Shown: positions 55,380 to 64,000 of the stretch, piece after piece
Layout of the letters: the number at the start of each line of letters is the position of its first letter
Numbering within the stretch: position 1 is the stretch's first letter
Assembly: GCA_025965895.1 (NCBI GenBank)
Contig: JAOPWC010000056.1
Coordinates: 1 to 64,000, forward strand
Source of the DNA: Mycobacterium sp.
GTDB lineage: Bacteria; Actinomycetota; Actinomycetes; Mycobacteriales; Mycobacteriaceae
Direction of reading: 5' to 3'
DNA: 64,000 nt
Notes under the pieces: generated by a model
Database searches by the model: none
What the model was told of the DNA's origin: nothing
What the model saw: only the letters and a program-made list of their open reading frames with translations
Made by a program: the position numbers and the translations under genes

Positions 55380-57676
55380 CGTCGCCGTCACCGGTGATCT
55401 CCACGTACCGGCTGCAGCTGCGCGGGGACGCCTTCACGTTCGCCGACGCCGAAAAACTGCTGGACTACCTCGACGAGCTCGGCGTCTCACACCTCTACCT
55501 GTCGCCGGTGCTGAGCGCGGTTCCGGGCTCGACGCACGGCTACGACGTCACCGACCCGACGAAGGTCTCCGACGAACTCGGCGGTGCCGACGGGCTGGCC
55601 CGGCTCTCGCAGGCAGCCCGCACGCGCGGCATGGGACTGGTCGTCGACATCGTCCCCAACCACGTCGGCGTGGACAAACCCGACCGGAACCCGTGGTGGT
55701 GGGACGTGCTGCAGCACGGCCGCGACTCGGCGTACGCGCCGTTCTTCGACATCGACTGGTCGCCCGACAACGGCGTCGGCGGCAAGCTCGCGTTGCCTGT
55801 GCTGGGATCCGACGACGACATCGCCGCGCTGACCGTCGACGGCGACCTGCTGCGGCTGGGTGATCTGGCCTTCCCTATCGCTCCGGGCACCGGTGAGGGC
55901 AGCGGCCCCGACGTGCACGACCGCCAGCACTACCGGCTGATCGGCTGGCGCCGCGCCTTGAGCGGGTATCGCCGGTTCTTCGCGATCACCTCGCTGGCGG
56001 GACTGCGCCAGGAGGATCGCGACGTGTTCGACACCAGCCACGCCGAGGTGCGGCGGTGGTTCAGCGACGGGGTGGTCGACGGGGTGCGGGTCGACCACCC
56101 GGACGGATTGTCGGAGCCGGCGCGCTATTTGGCGTGGCTGCGCGAGCTGGCCGGGGCGCAGGCGTGGATCGTGATCGAGAAGATCCTGGCGGTCGACGAG
56201 GCGCTGGACCTGACCATGCCGGTGGCCGGCACCACCGGCTACGACGCGCTGCGCGAGGTCGGCGGGGTGTTCATCAACCCGGCCGGCCAGGCTCAGCTGA
56301 CCGAACTGCTCTCGTCGACCGGTATCGACTACGCCACGATGCCGGCGTTGGCGCGGCAGCTGAAGGCCGCCGCGGTGACCGACACGCTGGCCAGCGAGCT
56401 GCGTCGGCTGTGCAGGACGGTCTCGGCGGCCGCCGGTGCCGACCACGCGCTGCTGCCGGACGCGGTGGCCGCGCTGATCAGCCACATCGGCGTGTACCGC
56501 TCCGACTACCCCACCCTGTCGGCGGTGCTGCCGATTGCATTGGCTGACACCGCTTCTGACGCGCCGGAGCTGGCCGAGCCGCTGCAGATCGTCGCCGCTG
56601 CGCTGGCGAACGACGCGGAACCGTCGGTTCGTTTGCAACAGCTGTGCGGCGCCGCGACCGCAAAGTCCATGGAGGACTGCCTGTTCTATCGCGATGCGCG
56701 ACTGGTGTCGCTGAACGAGGTCGGGGGCGATCCCGGGCGGTTCGGCGTCAGCGCCGCGGAGTTCCACCACCGCGCCACCGTGCGGGAACGGATGTGGCCG
56801 CGGGCAATGACCACGCTGACCACTCACGACACCAAGCGCGGCGAAGATGTCCGCGCCCGGATCGGCGTGCTGTCGCAGGTGCCCGCATTGTGGTCACAGC
56901 TCGTCGGAGGCTGGGAGCAGCGGGCACCCTCCCCCGATCCGGTCACCGGACTTTTCTTGTTACAGAACATGTTCGGAGTGTGGCCTGTGGACGGCGCCGT
57001 GTCACAGGAGCTGCGCGACCGGCTGCACGCCTACGCCGCGAAGGCGATCAGGGAAGCCGGCACCCACACGTCGTGGAACGATCCGGACGCCGAGTTCGAG
57101 TCGGCGGTTCACGGGTGGATCGACACCGTGATCGACGGCGACATCGCTGCGGAGCTGACCGGGCTGGTCGCCCAGCTCGACCCGCACGGCCGCAACGACG
57201 CGCTCGGGCAGAAGCTGTTGCAGCTGACCGCTCCCGGGGTGCCGGACGTCTACCAGGGCACCGAGCTGTGGGAGGACAGCCTCGTCGATCCGGACAACCG
57301 CCGCCCGGTGGACTACGCCGCGCGTCGGGCCGCGCTGGCCTCGCTCGAGCACCCGAAGATCCGGGTGACCGCGGCGGCGCTGCGGCTGCGCAGGGCCCGT
57401 CCCGACACGTTCCTGTCCGGGGAATACACGCCGGTGTTGGCCGGCGGTTCCGCACGCGAGCACGTGGTCGCGTTCATGCGCGGCGGCGATGTGCTGGTCG
57501 CGGTCAGCCGCTGGACCGCCACGCTGGCCGAAAAAGGCTGGGAAGACACGGTTGTGGCGCTGCCTGAAGGGACGTGGACCGACCGGCTGACCGGAAGGTG
57601 CTGGACGCACGGCGTCGAGGCGAAGGATTTGTTCGCCGAGCTGCCGGTGGCCCTGCTGGAACGCGCGGATGCCTGA
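55376..57676 (+). CDS. treY: Maltooligosyltrehalose synthase
   Basis: 766 aa from GTG 55376, overlapping the treX stop as GTGA. GH13 enzyme: STYRLQLRGDAFTFADAEKLLDYLDELGVSHLYLSPVL at the N-terminus, VVDIVPNHVGV, GVRVDHPDGLSEP (nucleophile), VIEKILAVDE (acid/base) and MTTLTTHDTKRGEDVRAR. It rearranges the reducing-end alpha-1,4 bond of maltodextrins into alpha,alpha-1,1, forming maltooligosyltrehalose. Its 3' end overlaps treZ by eight bases. Confidence 0.95.
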   Translation: MTSPSPVISTYRLQLRGDAFTFADAEKLLDYLDELGVSHLYLSPVLSAVPGSTHGYDVTDPTKVSDELGGADGLARLSQAARTRGMGLVVDIVPNHVGVDKPDRNPWWWDVLQHGRDSAYAPFFDIDWSPDNGVGGKLALPVLGSDDDIAALTVDGDLLRLGDLAFPIAPGTGEGSGPDVHDRQHYRLIGWRRALSGYRRFFAITSLAGLRQEDRDVFDTSHAEVRRWFSDGVVDGVRVDHPDGLSEPARYLAWLRELAGAQAWIVIEKILAVDEALDLTMPVAGTTGYDALREVGGVFINPAGQAQLTELLSSTGIDYATMPALARQLKAAAVTDTLASELRRLCRTVSAAAGADHALLPDAVAALISHIGVYRSDYPTLSAVLPIALADTASDAPELAEPLQIVAAALANDAEPSVRLQQLCGAATAKSMEDCLFYRDARLVSLNEVGGDPGRFGVSAAEFHHRATVRERMWPRAMTTLTTHDTKRGEDVRARIGVLSQVPALWSQLVGGWEQRAPSPDPVTGLFLLQNMFGVWPVDGAVSQELRDRLHAYAAKAIREAGTHTSWNDPDAEFESAVHGWIDTVIDGDIAAELTGLVAQLDPHGRNDALGQKLLQLTAPGVPDVYQGTELWEDSLVDPDNRRPVDYAARRAALASLEHPKIRVTAAALRLRRARPDTFLSGEYTPVLAGGSAREHVVAFMRGGDVLVAVSRWTATLAEKGWEDTVVALPEGTWTDRLTGRCWTHGVEAKDLFAELPVALLERADA

Positions 57677-59405
57677 GTTCGCGGTGTGGGCGCCCACCCC
57701 CGAGCGGGTGCGGCTGGACGTCGACGGCACGCAGCACGAGATGAGCCGCGACGATGACGGGTGGTGGCGCGCCAGTGTCCCGGCCCGCCCGGACAGCCGC
57801 TACGGCTTCGCACTCGATGACGACCCCGCCGTCCTGCCCGATCCACGCTCGCCACGCCAGCCCGGCGGCGTGCACGAGCGATCTCAACTGTGGCAACCCG
57901 ATCCGGTGGCCTGGAGCGACGACGACTGGCGCGGACGCTCGATCGAGGGCGGCGTGATCTACGAGCTCCACATCGGCACGTTCACCGATGAGGGAACGCT
58001 GGACGCGGCGATCGGGAAGCTCGACTACCTGGTCGATCTGGGTGTGGACTTCGTCGAGCTGATGCCGGTCAACGCGTTCGCAGGCACCCACGGCTGGGGA
58101 TACGACGGCGTGCTCTGGTACGCCGTGCACGAACCGTACGGGGGACCTGACGCGCTGGTGCGCTTCGTCGATGCCAGTCACCGCCGCGGGCTTGGCGTGC
58201 TGGTCGACGCGGTATTCAATCACCTTGGCCCGTCGGGCAACTACCTGCCGCGCTTCGGGCCCTACCTCTCGTCGGGCAACAACCCATGGGGCGAAGGCGT
58301 CAACGTGGCCGACGCCGGCGCCGACGAGGTGCGGCGCTACATCGTCGAGGCCGCACTGCGGTGGATGCGCGACTTCCACGCCGACGGGTTGCGGCTGGAC
58401 GCCGTGCACGCGCTGGTCGACACCACCGCGATCCACATCCTCGAAGAGCTTTCGGCAGAAACCGAGGCGTTGTCAAAGGAGGTGGGTCGGCCGCTGTCGC
58501 TGATCGCGGAGAGCGACCTGAACGATCCGCGGCTGATCACGCCGCGCGACCACGGTGGCTACGGCTTGACGGCGCAATGGGACGACGACATCCACCACGC
58601 GATCCACGCCGCGGTGTCGGGTGAACGGCAGGGCTACTACGGCGATTTCGGCTCACTCGAGACGCTGGCAACGACTCTGCAGAACGGCTACTTCCACGCC
58701 GGCACCTACTCGTCGTTCCGCGGGCGCCGCCACGGCCGGCCTCTGGACAAGGCGCTGATCCCGGCGAGCCGGCTGATGGCCTACACCACTACCCACGACC
58801 AGGTCGGCAACCGCGCCGTCGGCGATCGGCCCTCTCAGAATCTGGACTTCGGCCAACTCGCCGTCAAGGCAGCGCTTGCCCTGGGCTCCCCATACACCGC
58901 AATGCTTTTCATGGGCGAGGAGTGGGGATCGTCGCAGCCGTTCCAGTTCTTCACCTCCCATCCCGAACCCGAGTTGGCGCGGGCGACCGCCGAAGGCCGC
59001 AAGCGCGAGTTCGCCGAACACGGCTGGGACGCGGACGCAATCCCCGACCCGCAGGATCCGCAGACGTTCCTGCGCTCCAAGTTGGACTGGAGCGCGGTCG
59101 ACGCCGGTGAGCACGGGCGCCTGCGCCGAATCTATCAGCGGCTGACCGCGTTGCGGCACACCGAGCCCGACATCGCAGACCCGTGGCTGGAGCATCTGTC
59201 CGTCGACTACGACGAGGACCAGCGGTGGATCGCGATGCACCGCGGGTCCCTGAGTGTCGTCTGCAACATCGGGGCCGATGACGTGGCCGTGCCCGTCACG
59301 GGCGAGGTGGTGCTGGCCTGGGAGGAACCGCGATCCAGGGAGAACGCGACAGTGCTGCCGGGCCACTCGTTCGCGATCCTGCGCAGAACCCGGGTTACGG
59401 GTTGA
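57669..59405 (+). CDS. treZ: Maltooligosyltrehalose trehalohydrolase
   Basis: 578 aa from ATG 57669. CBM48-type N-terminus (FAVWAPTPERVRLDVDG), GH13 barrel with ELHIGTFTDEGTLDAAI, VLVDAVFNHLGPSGNY, DGLRLDAVHAL (nucleophile Asp), LIAESDLNDPRLI (acid/base Glu) and YTTTHDQVGNRA. It cuts trehalose from the TreY product and so completes the OtsAB-independent route from glycogen. It converges on ilvA, and the two coding regions overlap by 11 bases at their stops. Confidence 0.95.
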   Translation: MPEFAVWAPTPERVRLDVDGTQHEMSRDDDGWWRASVPARPDSRYGFALDDDPAVLPDPRSPRQPGGVHERSQLWQPDPVAWSDDDWRGRSIEGGVIYELHIGTFTDEGTLDAAIGKLDYLVDLGVDFVELMPVNAFAGTHGWGYDGVLWYAVHEPYGGPDALVRFVDASHRRGLGVLVDAVFNHLGPSGNYLPRFGPYLSSGNNPWGEGVNVADAGADEVRRYIVEAALRWMRDFHADGLRLDAVHALVDTTAIHILEELSAETEALSKEVGRPLSLIAESDLNDPRLITPRDHGGYGLTAQWDDDIHHAIHAAVSGERQGYYGDFGSLETLATTLQNGYFHAGTYSSFRGRRHGRPLDKALIPASRLMAYTTTHDQVGNRAVGDRPSQNLDFGQLAVKAALALGSPYTAMLFMGEEWGSSQPFQFFTSHPEPELARATAEGRKREFAEHGWDADAIPDPQDPQTFLRSKLDWSAVDAGEHGRLRRIYQRLTALRHTEPDIADPWLEHLSVDYDEDQRWIAMHRGSLSVVCNIGADDVAVPVTGEVVLAWEEPRSRENATVLPGHSFAILRRTRVTG

Positions 59406-60684
59406 TCAGGTAGCGATACGCCGGTGAATCGGGACTCAGTCGTTCGGCGTCCATCTCGGAGGCGGCCATCCGGTGGAGCAGGCCGTCGAGGTTCTCGGCG
59501 GAACCCAGCTCGATGCCGACCAGCGCCGCACCGGTTTCGCGGTTGCTGCGCTTGACGTACTCGAACAGCGTGATGTCGTCGTTGGGCCCGAGGACCTGGT
59601 CGAGGAAGCGGCGCAACGCACCGGGCTCCTGCGGAAAGTCGACGAGGAAATAGTGCTTGAGACCCAGGTGAACCAGCGAGCGCTCCAGGATCTCGCCGTA
59701 ACGCGAGACGTCGTTGTTGCCGCCGGAGATCAGACATACCACCGTCGAGCCCGGCTCCACCTGGTCGGTTTCCATCAGCGCGGTCACCGACAGCGCGCCG
59801 GCAGGTTCGGCGATGATTCCCTCGTTCTGGTACAGGTCGAGCATCGCCGTGCACACGGCGCCCTCATCGACCGTCGTCACCGACACCATGTCCCCTGCCG
59901 CCGCCAGCGCGGCGTAGGTCAGCGCCCCGGCCCGGTTCACCGCCGCGCCGTCGACGAACTGGTCGACGTGCTCCAACGTGACCGGCTCGCCGGCCGCCAG
60001 CGCGGCGATCATCGCGGCCGCGCCGGCCGGTTCGACACCGAGCACGGACGTCGTGGTGGTCCGCTCGGCCAGATAGATCGTGATCCCGGCGACGCAACCG
60101 CCGCCGCCGACCGGCACCACCACCAGGTCGGGCTCGTCCCCGAGCTGATCAAGAATCTCGGCCGCGATGGTGCCCTGACCGGCGATGGTGCGCGGGTCGT
60201 CGAACGGCGGCACCAGGGTCGCGCCGGTGCGTGCCACGTCCTCGAGCGCCGCGGCCGCGGCCGCGTCGTATGTGGAACCAACCGCGATCAGCTCGATGAA
60301 ATCGCCGCCGTGGAAGCGGATTCGGTCGCGCTTCTGCTTCGGGGTCTTGTGCGGCACGTATACCCGCCCGTGGATGCGCATCGACCGGCACGCGTGTGCG
60401 AAGCCCTGCGCGTGGTTGCCCGCGGACGAGCACACCACCCCGGCAGCCAACTCGCCGGCGGACAACTGCATCAGCAGGTTGTAGGCGCCGCGCAGCTTGT
60501 ACGAGCGGACGGACTGCAGGTCTTCGCGCTTGAGGTACACCGTGGCATCGGTGGCCGCCGACAGCCGTTCACTGAGCTGCAACGGAGTGGGCGCAACCAC
60601 CCCGGCAATTCGCTCAGCCGCCGCGTCGATGTCGGCCGCGGTGAGCGGCCCCCCACGATGGCTCAGGCTAAGTTCGGCAGACAC
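59395..60684 (-). CDS. ilvA: Threonine dehydratase (biosynthetic)
   Basis: 429 aa from GTG or ATG 60684. PLP fold type II: LKREDLQSVRSYKLRGAYN with the PLP lysine, CSSAGNHAQGFAHAC, VPVGGGGCVAGI, and CLISGGNNDVSRYGEILERS. The C-terminal ACT-like domain (HYFLVDFPQEPGALRRFLDQVLGPNDDITLFEYVKRSNRETG) is present and would mediate isoleucine feedback. The enzyme deaminates threonine to 2-oxobutanoate for isoleucine synthesis. The length equals that recalled for M. tuberculosis. Confidence 0.95.
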   Translation of the reverse strand: MSAELSLSHRGGPLTAADIDAAAERIAGVVAPTPLQLSERLSAATDATVYLKREDLQSVRSYKLRGAYNLLMQLSAGELAAGVVCSSAGNHAQGFAHACRSMRIHGRVYVPHKTPKQKRDRIRFHGGDFIELIAVGSTYDAAAAAALEDVARTGATLVPPFDDPRTIAGQGTIAAEILDQLGDEPDLVVVPVGGGGCVAGITIYLAERTTTTSVLGVEPAGAAAMIAALAAGEPVTLEHVDQFVDGAAVNRAGALTYAALAAAGDMVSVTTVDEGAVCTAMLDLYQNEGIIAEPAGALSVTALMETDQVEPGSTVVCLISGGNNDVSRYGEILERSLVHLGLKHYFLVDFPQEPGALRRFLDQVLGPNDDITLFEYVKRSNRETGAALVGIELGSAENLDGLLHRMAASEMDAERLSPDSPAYRYLINP

Positions 60685-60713
60685 CGGTCAATGGTGCCAT
60701 GCAACGTTGCAGG

Positions 60714-61151
60714 TCAGTCAACCCGGGTGAGCACGAAGACCGGAATCTGGCGATCCGTCTTCTTCTGGTATCCGGCGTAGTCAGGCCACGCCTGCACTGC
60801 GCGGTCCCACCAGGTGGCCTTCTCGTCGCCGGAGACCTCCCGCGCCGCGTACTCATGCCTGTCGGTGCCGTCCTGCAGTTCCACCCGCGGATTGGCCTTG
60901 AGGTTGTAGTACCAGACGGGGTGCTTCGGCGCGCCGCCCAGCGACGCCACGACCGCGTACTCGCCGCCGTGCTCCACCCGCATCAGCGGGGTCTTGCGCA
61001 GCTTGCCGCTCTTCGCGCCGACGGTGGTGAGCAGGATCACCGGCTTGCCCTGCATCTCGGTGCCGTCGGCACCGCCCGATTCCATGTACTTTTCGGCCTG
61101 TTCCCGGGCCCAATCGGAGGTGCTGGGAGCGTATTCACCTTGGAGTGCCAT
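60714..61151 (-). CDS. DDN-family F420-dependent nitroreductase-like protein
   Basis: 145 aa from ATG 61151. It has the DUF385/DDN pattern: [60 protein letters not shown]. The segments [13 protein letters not shown] and [11 protein letters not shown] are the ones that bind coenzyme F420 in DDN. It matches the position of Rv1558. F420H2-dependent quinone or nitro reduction is likely by family, but the substrate is not shown. It lies 29 bp upstream of ilvA on the same strand. Confidence 0.88.
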   Translation of the reverse strand: MALQGEYAPSTSDWAREQAEKYMESGGADGTEMQGKPVILLTTVGAKSGKLRKTPLMRVEHGGEYAVVASLGGAPKHPVWYYNLKANPRVELQDGTDRHEYAAREVSGDEKATWWDRAVQAWPDYAGYQKKTDRQIPVFVLTRVD

Positions 61152-61209
61152 GCCCCCATCCTAGGCGGCGCGCCAGTGGCGCAGGCGGGCCGTGACCCAC
61201 ACTGTCCTG

Positions 61210-61965
61210 ATGGACGAGACGTCGGGACAGCCGAAGCAGCCGCACGAAGACCTCATGCACAGGGCGGAACATCTGGCGGAGCACGCCGGACAGCGGCTGC
61301 CGTCATGGCTTCGACCGGGGAATCCGGAGGGCCGTTGGCCGGTGCTGCTGGCTTTGGTCGCCGCGATTGCGATGCAGCGAGCCATCCCGCAGCGCTACAC
61401 AGTTGTTCCGCGCTGGCCGCTGATTGCGCTCGAGGTCGCGCTGCTGCTCGTACTGCTGATCATCAACCCGGTCCGGTTCAGCCGCCCGACGCAACTGGGC
61501 CGGGCCGCCAGCGTGGTGCTGCTGGCCGCGATCACCGCCGACAACACCGCGTCGGCGATCCTGCTGGATTACCACATCGTCACCGGGAAAGTGAGCAATG
61601 ACGCCGCCATGCTGCTGGGCAGTGGGGCCGCAATCTTCATCACGAACATCATCGTTTTCGGGATCTGGTACTGGGAGCTGGATCGCGGCGGCCCGTTCGC
61701 CCGCGCCGGCCTGAAGCGCACCCGCAAGCGTGTCCATCCGGACTTCATGTTTCCGCAGATGGCCAATCCTGCCCTTGCGCGCAAGGATTGGCGGCCGACG
61801 TTCGTCGACTACCTGTACGTGAGCGTGACCAACGTGATGGCGTTCTCCCCCACCGACACCATGCCGCTGGCGCGCTGGGCCAAGGGCCTGATGACGCTGC
61901 AGGCCCTGGTCGCGGTGTCGACGCTCGCCCTTGTGATCGCCCGAGCGGTGAATGTACTGAAGTAG
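61210..61965 (+). CDS. Conserved membrane protein, unknown function
   Basis: 251 aa from ATG 61210. An in-frame start at 61192 is possible. About five helices: WPVLLALVAAIAMQRAI, WPLIALEVALLLVLLIINPVRF, AASVVLLAAITADNTAS, SGAAIFITNIIVFGIWYWELD, and a C-terminal GLMTLQALVAVSTLALVIARAV. The soluble stretch with YLYVSVTNVMAFSPTDTMPLARWAK resembles the last segments of DUF1345 and related pore-like proteins. I cannot name the family firmly. The stop is 5 bp from the dnaE1 stop on the other strand. Confidence 0.72.
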   Translation: MDETSGQPKQPHEDLMHRAEHLAEHAGQRLPSWLRPGNPEGRWPVLLALVAAIAMQRAIPQRYTVVPRWPLIALEVALLLVLLIINPVRFSRPTQLGRAASVVLLAAITADNTASAILLDYHIVTGKVSNDAAMLLGSGAAIFITNIIVFGIWYWELDRGGPFARAGLKRTRKRVHPDFMFPQMANPALARKDWRPTFVDYLYVSVTNVMAFSPTDTMPLARWAKGLMTLQALVAVSTLALVIARAVNVLK

Positions 61966-61970
61966 CGGCT

Positions 61971-64000
61971 CTAACCGCCCAGACAGCCGGGCCCGAGCAG
62001 CGCCTTCAAATCACCCATCAGCGCCGACGACGGTGTCACCCTCAGCGATGCGTCCAACTCCAGCGTGGTGATCCGGTCACCGCTGATCAGCCGCAGGTGC
62101 ACCTGCGCCGTGCCCGGATGCCGTGCCAGCACCTGCTTCAGCGCGGCCACCTTGTCGACGGTGCATTGTCTCGTCGGCATGCTCACCGCCAGTGGGCGGT
62201 TCATCTGTGCCGACGAAAAGTCCGGCACCGCAAGGTCGCCGGCGATCAAGCAGACCCGATCGTCTTGCACGCGCACTTTGCCACTGACGACCACCACAGC
62301 GTCGTCGGCGATGTCGGCGCCGTGGGTCGAGTAGGTGTGCGGGAAGAACATCACCTCGATGCCGCCGGTGAGGTCCTCCAGTTGAGCTGACGCCCACGGC
62401 ATCCCGTTCTTGTTGACCCGGCGGTTGACACCGGCCAGGATGCCGCCGACCCTCACCTGCGCATCATTGGGCACGTCGCCGTCGAGGATCGCGGGTATCG
62501 GGGTGTCGATCTGGGTGGCCAGCAGGTGCGCCACACCGTTGAGCGGGTGCCCGGACACATACAGGCCCAGCATCTCCCGCTCCAGCGCAAGTTTGTGCTT
62601 GTCGTCCCACTCCTCATCGGGCACCTTGATCGTGAACACCGGTTCGGCGCCGCCGTCCTGACCGCCGAACAGATCGAACTGGCCCATCGCCTCGGCCTTC
62701 TTGGTGCCGAGCACGGAATCGACCGCGTCGGTGTGCACAAGGAAGAGGCCTTTGCGCGGGTGGCCCAGCGAGTCGAACGCGCCGGCCTTGATCAGCGACT
62801 CGGTGACCTTCTTGTTGCAGGCCCCGATGTCCAGCTTGTTGAGGTAGTCGGAGAAGTCCGCGAATTTGCCTTTGTCGCTTCGCGTTCGGATGATCGAGCC
62901 GACGACGTTGGCGCCCACGTTGCGCACACCGCCGAGACCGTAGCGGATGTCGGCGCCCACCGAAGCGAAGTTCAGGCCGGACTCGTTGACGTCCGGCGGC
63001 AGCACGGTGATGCCGAGCTTTCGGCAGTCGGCGAGGTAAACCGCGGCCTTGTCCTTGTCGTCACCCACCGACGTCAAGAGCCCCGCCATGTACTCAGCCG
63101 GATAGTTGGCCTTGAGATAGCCGGTCCAGTACGACACCAAACCGTACCCGGCGGCGTGTGATTTGTTGAACGCGTAGCCGGCGAACGGCAGCACCGCGTC
63201 CCACAGCGCCTTGATCGCGCCGGCCGAGAAGCCGTTGGCTTTCATCCCCTCGGAGAAACCCTCGAACTCCGCGACGAGCACGTCGGCCTTCTTCTTGCCC
63301 ATCGCCTTGCGCAGAATGTCGGCTCGGGCCAGCGAGTAGCCGGCGACCTTCTGCGCGATGCGCATGATTTGTTCCTGATAGACGATCAGGCCGTAGGTTT
63401 CGGCGAGGATGTCGGCGAGCGGTTCGGCGAGCTCGGGATGGATCGGCCGGATCGGCTTGCGGCCGTTCTTGCGGTCGGCGTAGTCGTTGTGGGCGTTCAT
63501 GCCCATCGGGCCTGGGCGGTACAGCGCTATTACCGCGACGACGTCCTCGAAACCGGTGGGCTGCATGCGGCGCAGCAGGTCGCGCATCGGTCCGCCGTCG
63601 AGCTGGAACACCCCAAGCGTGTCGCCGCGGCACAGCAGCTCGTAGGTGGGCCCGTCGTCGAGCGGCAGCGACTCGAGGTCGAGGTCAATGCCCCTGTTGG
63701 CCTTGATGTTCTCGATCGCGTCACCGATGATCGTCAGGTTGCGCAGGCCGAGGAAGTCCATCTTCAGCAGGCCGATGGCCTCGCATGACGGGTAGTCCCA
63801 GCCGGTGATGATCGCGCCGTCCTGTGGCCGCTTCCACAGCGGGATGGCTTCGGTCAGCGGCTCACTGCTCATGATCACCGCGCAGGCATGCACGCCGGCG
63901 TTGCGGATCAGGCCCTCGAGGCCCAGCGCGGTGTCGTAGATCGTGCGTACGTCCGGGTCGGTGTCGATCAGGCCGCGGACCTCCGCGGCTTCCTTGTAGC
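61971..64000 (-). CDS. dnaE1: DNA polymerase III alpha subunit, C-terminal part (5' end beyond window)
   Basis: About 676 codons of the replicative polymerase are visible, ending at 61971. The frame stays open to the right edge, so the N-terminal PHP domain and the catalytic aspartates lie outside. Present are the palm/fingers ([144 protein letters not shown]), the helix-hairpin-helix region and the C-terminal OB fold ([32 protein letters not shown]). It copies the chromosome. Confidence 0.95.
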   Translation of the reverse strand, partial: YKEAAEVRGLIDTDPDVRTIYDTALGLEGLIRNAGVHACAVIMSSEPLTEAIPLWKRPQDGAIITGWDYPSCEAIGLLKMDFLGLRNLTIIGDAIENIKANRGIDLDLESLPLDDGPTYELLCRGDTLGVFQLDGGPMRDLLRRMQPTGFEDVVAVIALYRPGPMGMNAHNDYADRKNGRKPIRPIHPELAEPLADILAETYGLIVYQEQIMRIAQKVAGYSLARADILRKAMGKKKADVLVAEFEGFSEGMKANGFSAGAIKALWDAVLPFAGYAFNKSHAAGYGLVSYWTGYLKANYPAEYMAGLLTSVGDDKDKAAVYLADCRKLGITVLPPDVNESGLNFASVGADIRYGLGGVRNVGANVVGSIIRTRSDKGKFADFSDYLNKLDIGACNKKVTESLIKAGAFDSLGHPRKGLFLVHTDAVDSVLGTKKAEAMGQFDLFGGQDGGAEPVFTIKVPDEEWDDKHKLALEREMLGLYVSGHPLNGVAHLLATQIDTPIPAILDGDVPNDAQVRVGGILAGVNRRVNKNGMPWASAQLEDLTGGIEVMFFPHTYSTHGADIADDAVVVVSGKVRVQDDRVCLIAGDLAVPDFSSAQMNRPLAVSMPTRQCTVDKVAALKQVLARHPGTAQVHLRLISGDRITTLELDASLRVTPSSALMGDLKALLGPGCLGG

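Noticed and set aside
55487..56827. 446-codon minus-strand frame opposite treY
   Set aside because: Shadow of treY with low-complexity Arg/Gly/Gln translation and no family similarity.

Overview
The window is high-GC actinobacterial DNA from a mycobacterium, most likely a rapid grower (Mycolicibacterium type). MspA-family porin paralogues, PriA-type hisA without trpF nearby, GTG/TTG starts, leaderless start codons behind TANNNT -10 boxes, F420-type nitroreductases and the treX-treY-treZ block all point there. From about 8.4 kb to the right end, gene order follows the M. tuberculosis H37Rv segment recalled as Rv1619 down to Rv1547 (pykA, lgt, trp, his, nad, bio, tre, ilvA, dnaE1), read in the opposite orientation.

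Layout. 1-8.4 kb is accessory: a partial secreted proline-rich protein, two tandem MspA-like porins with a duplicated upstream region, a small secreted protein, an amino-acid ABC transporter (lipoprotein, permease, ATPase), a DUF3303-like gene interrupted by an amber codon, and two small membrane proteins. 8.4-18.3 kb holds the Rv1619-like membrane protein, tesB, pykA and gltDB (minus strand). 18.4-24.2 kb holds two small membrane proteins, an insertion of small secreted proteins plus a Rieske protein with a broken ECF sigma gene, then lgt with a long acidic repeat tail. 24.2-29.3 kb is trpA-trpB-trpC-(Trp-associated membrane protein)-trpE. 29.4-36.3 kb is bcpB and hisI-F-impA-A-H-B-C-D. 36.3-44.6 kb holds a DUF385 protein, a PAS-ANTAR regulator, nadC-B-A facing nrtR across a palindromic operator, a lipase and a nitronate monooxygenase. 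44.5-50.9 kb is the biotin region: a membrane protein, bsaP and bioB facing a bioQ-like TetR gene across a TGAAC-N3-GTTCA box, then a 2H phosphoesterase, bioD, bioF and bioA. 51-64 kb holds a surface acyltransferase, treX-treY-treZ, ilvA, a DDN-like protein, a membrane protein and the 3' part of dnaE1.

How the genes work together. The trp, his, nad and bio genes form tightly packed minus-strand operons with many ATGA/GTGA overlaps, implying translational coupling. PriA (hisA) probably serves both His and Trp synthesis. NrtR and BioQ sit divergently beside the NAD and biotin genes they are expected to repress. GltBD, pyruvate kinase and the amino-acid transporter connect carbon and nitrogen supply.

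I found no clearly new multi-gene system. The most notable observations are the decayed sigma factor beside an intact Rieske gene, the amber-interrupted DUF3303-like gene, the 249-bp in-frame repeats in lgt, the duplicated porin cassettes, a truncated secreted peptide and a nested palindrome between the his and nad operons.
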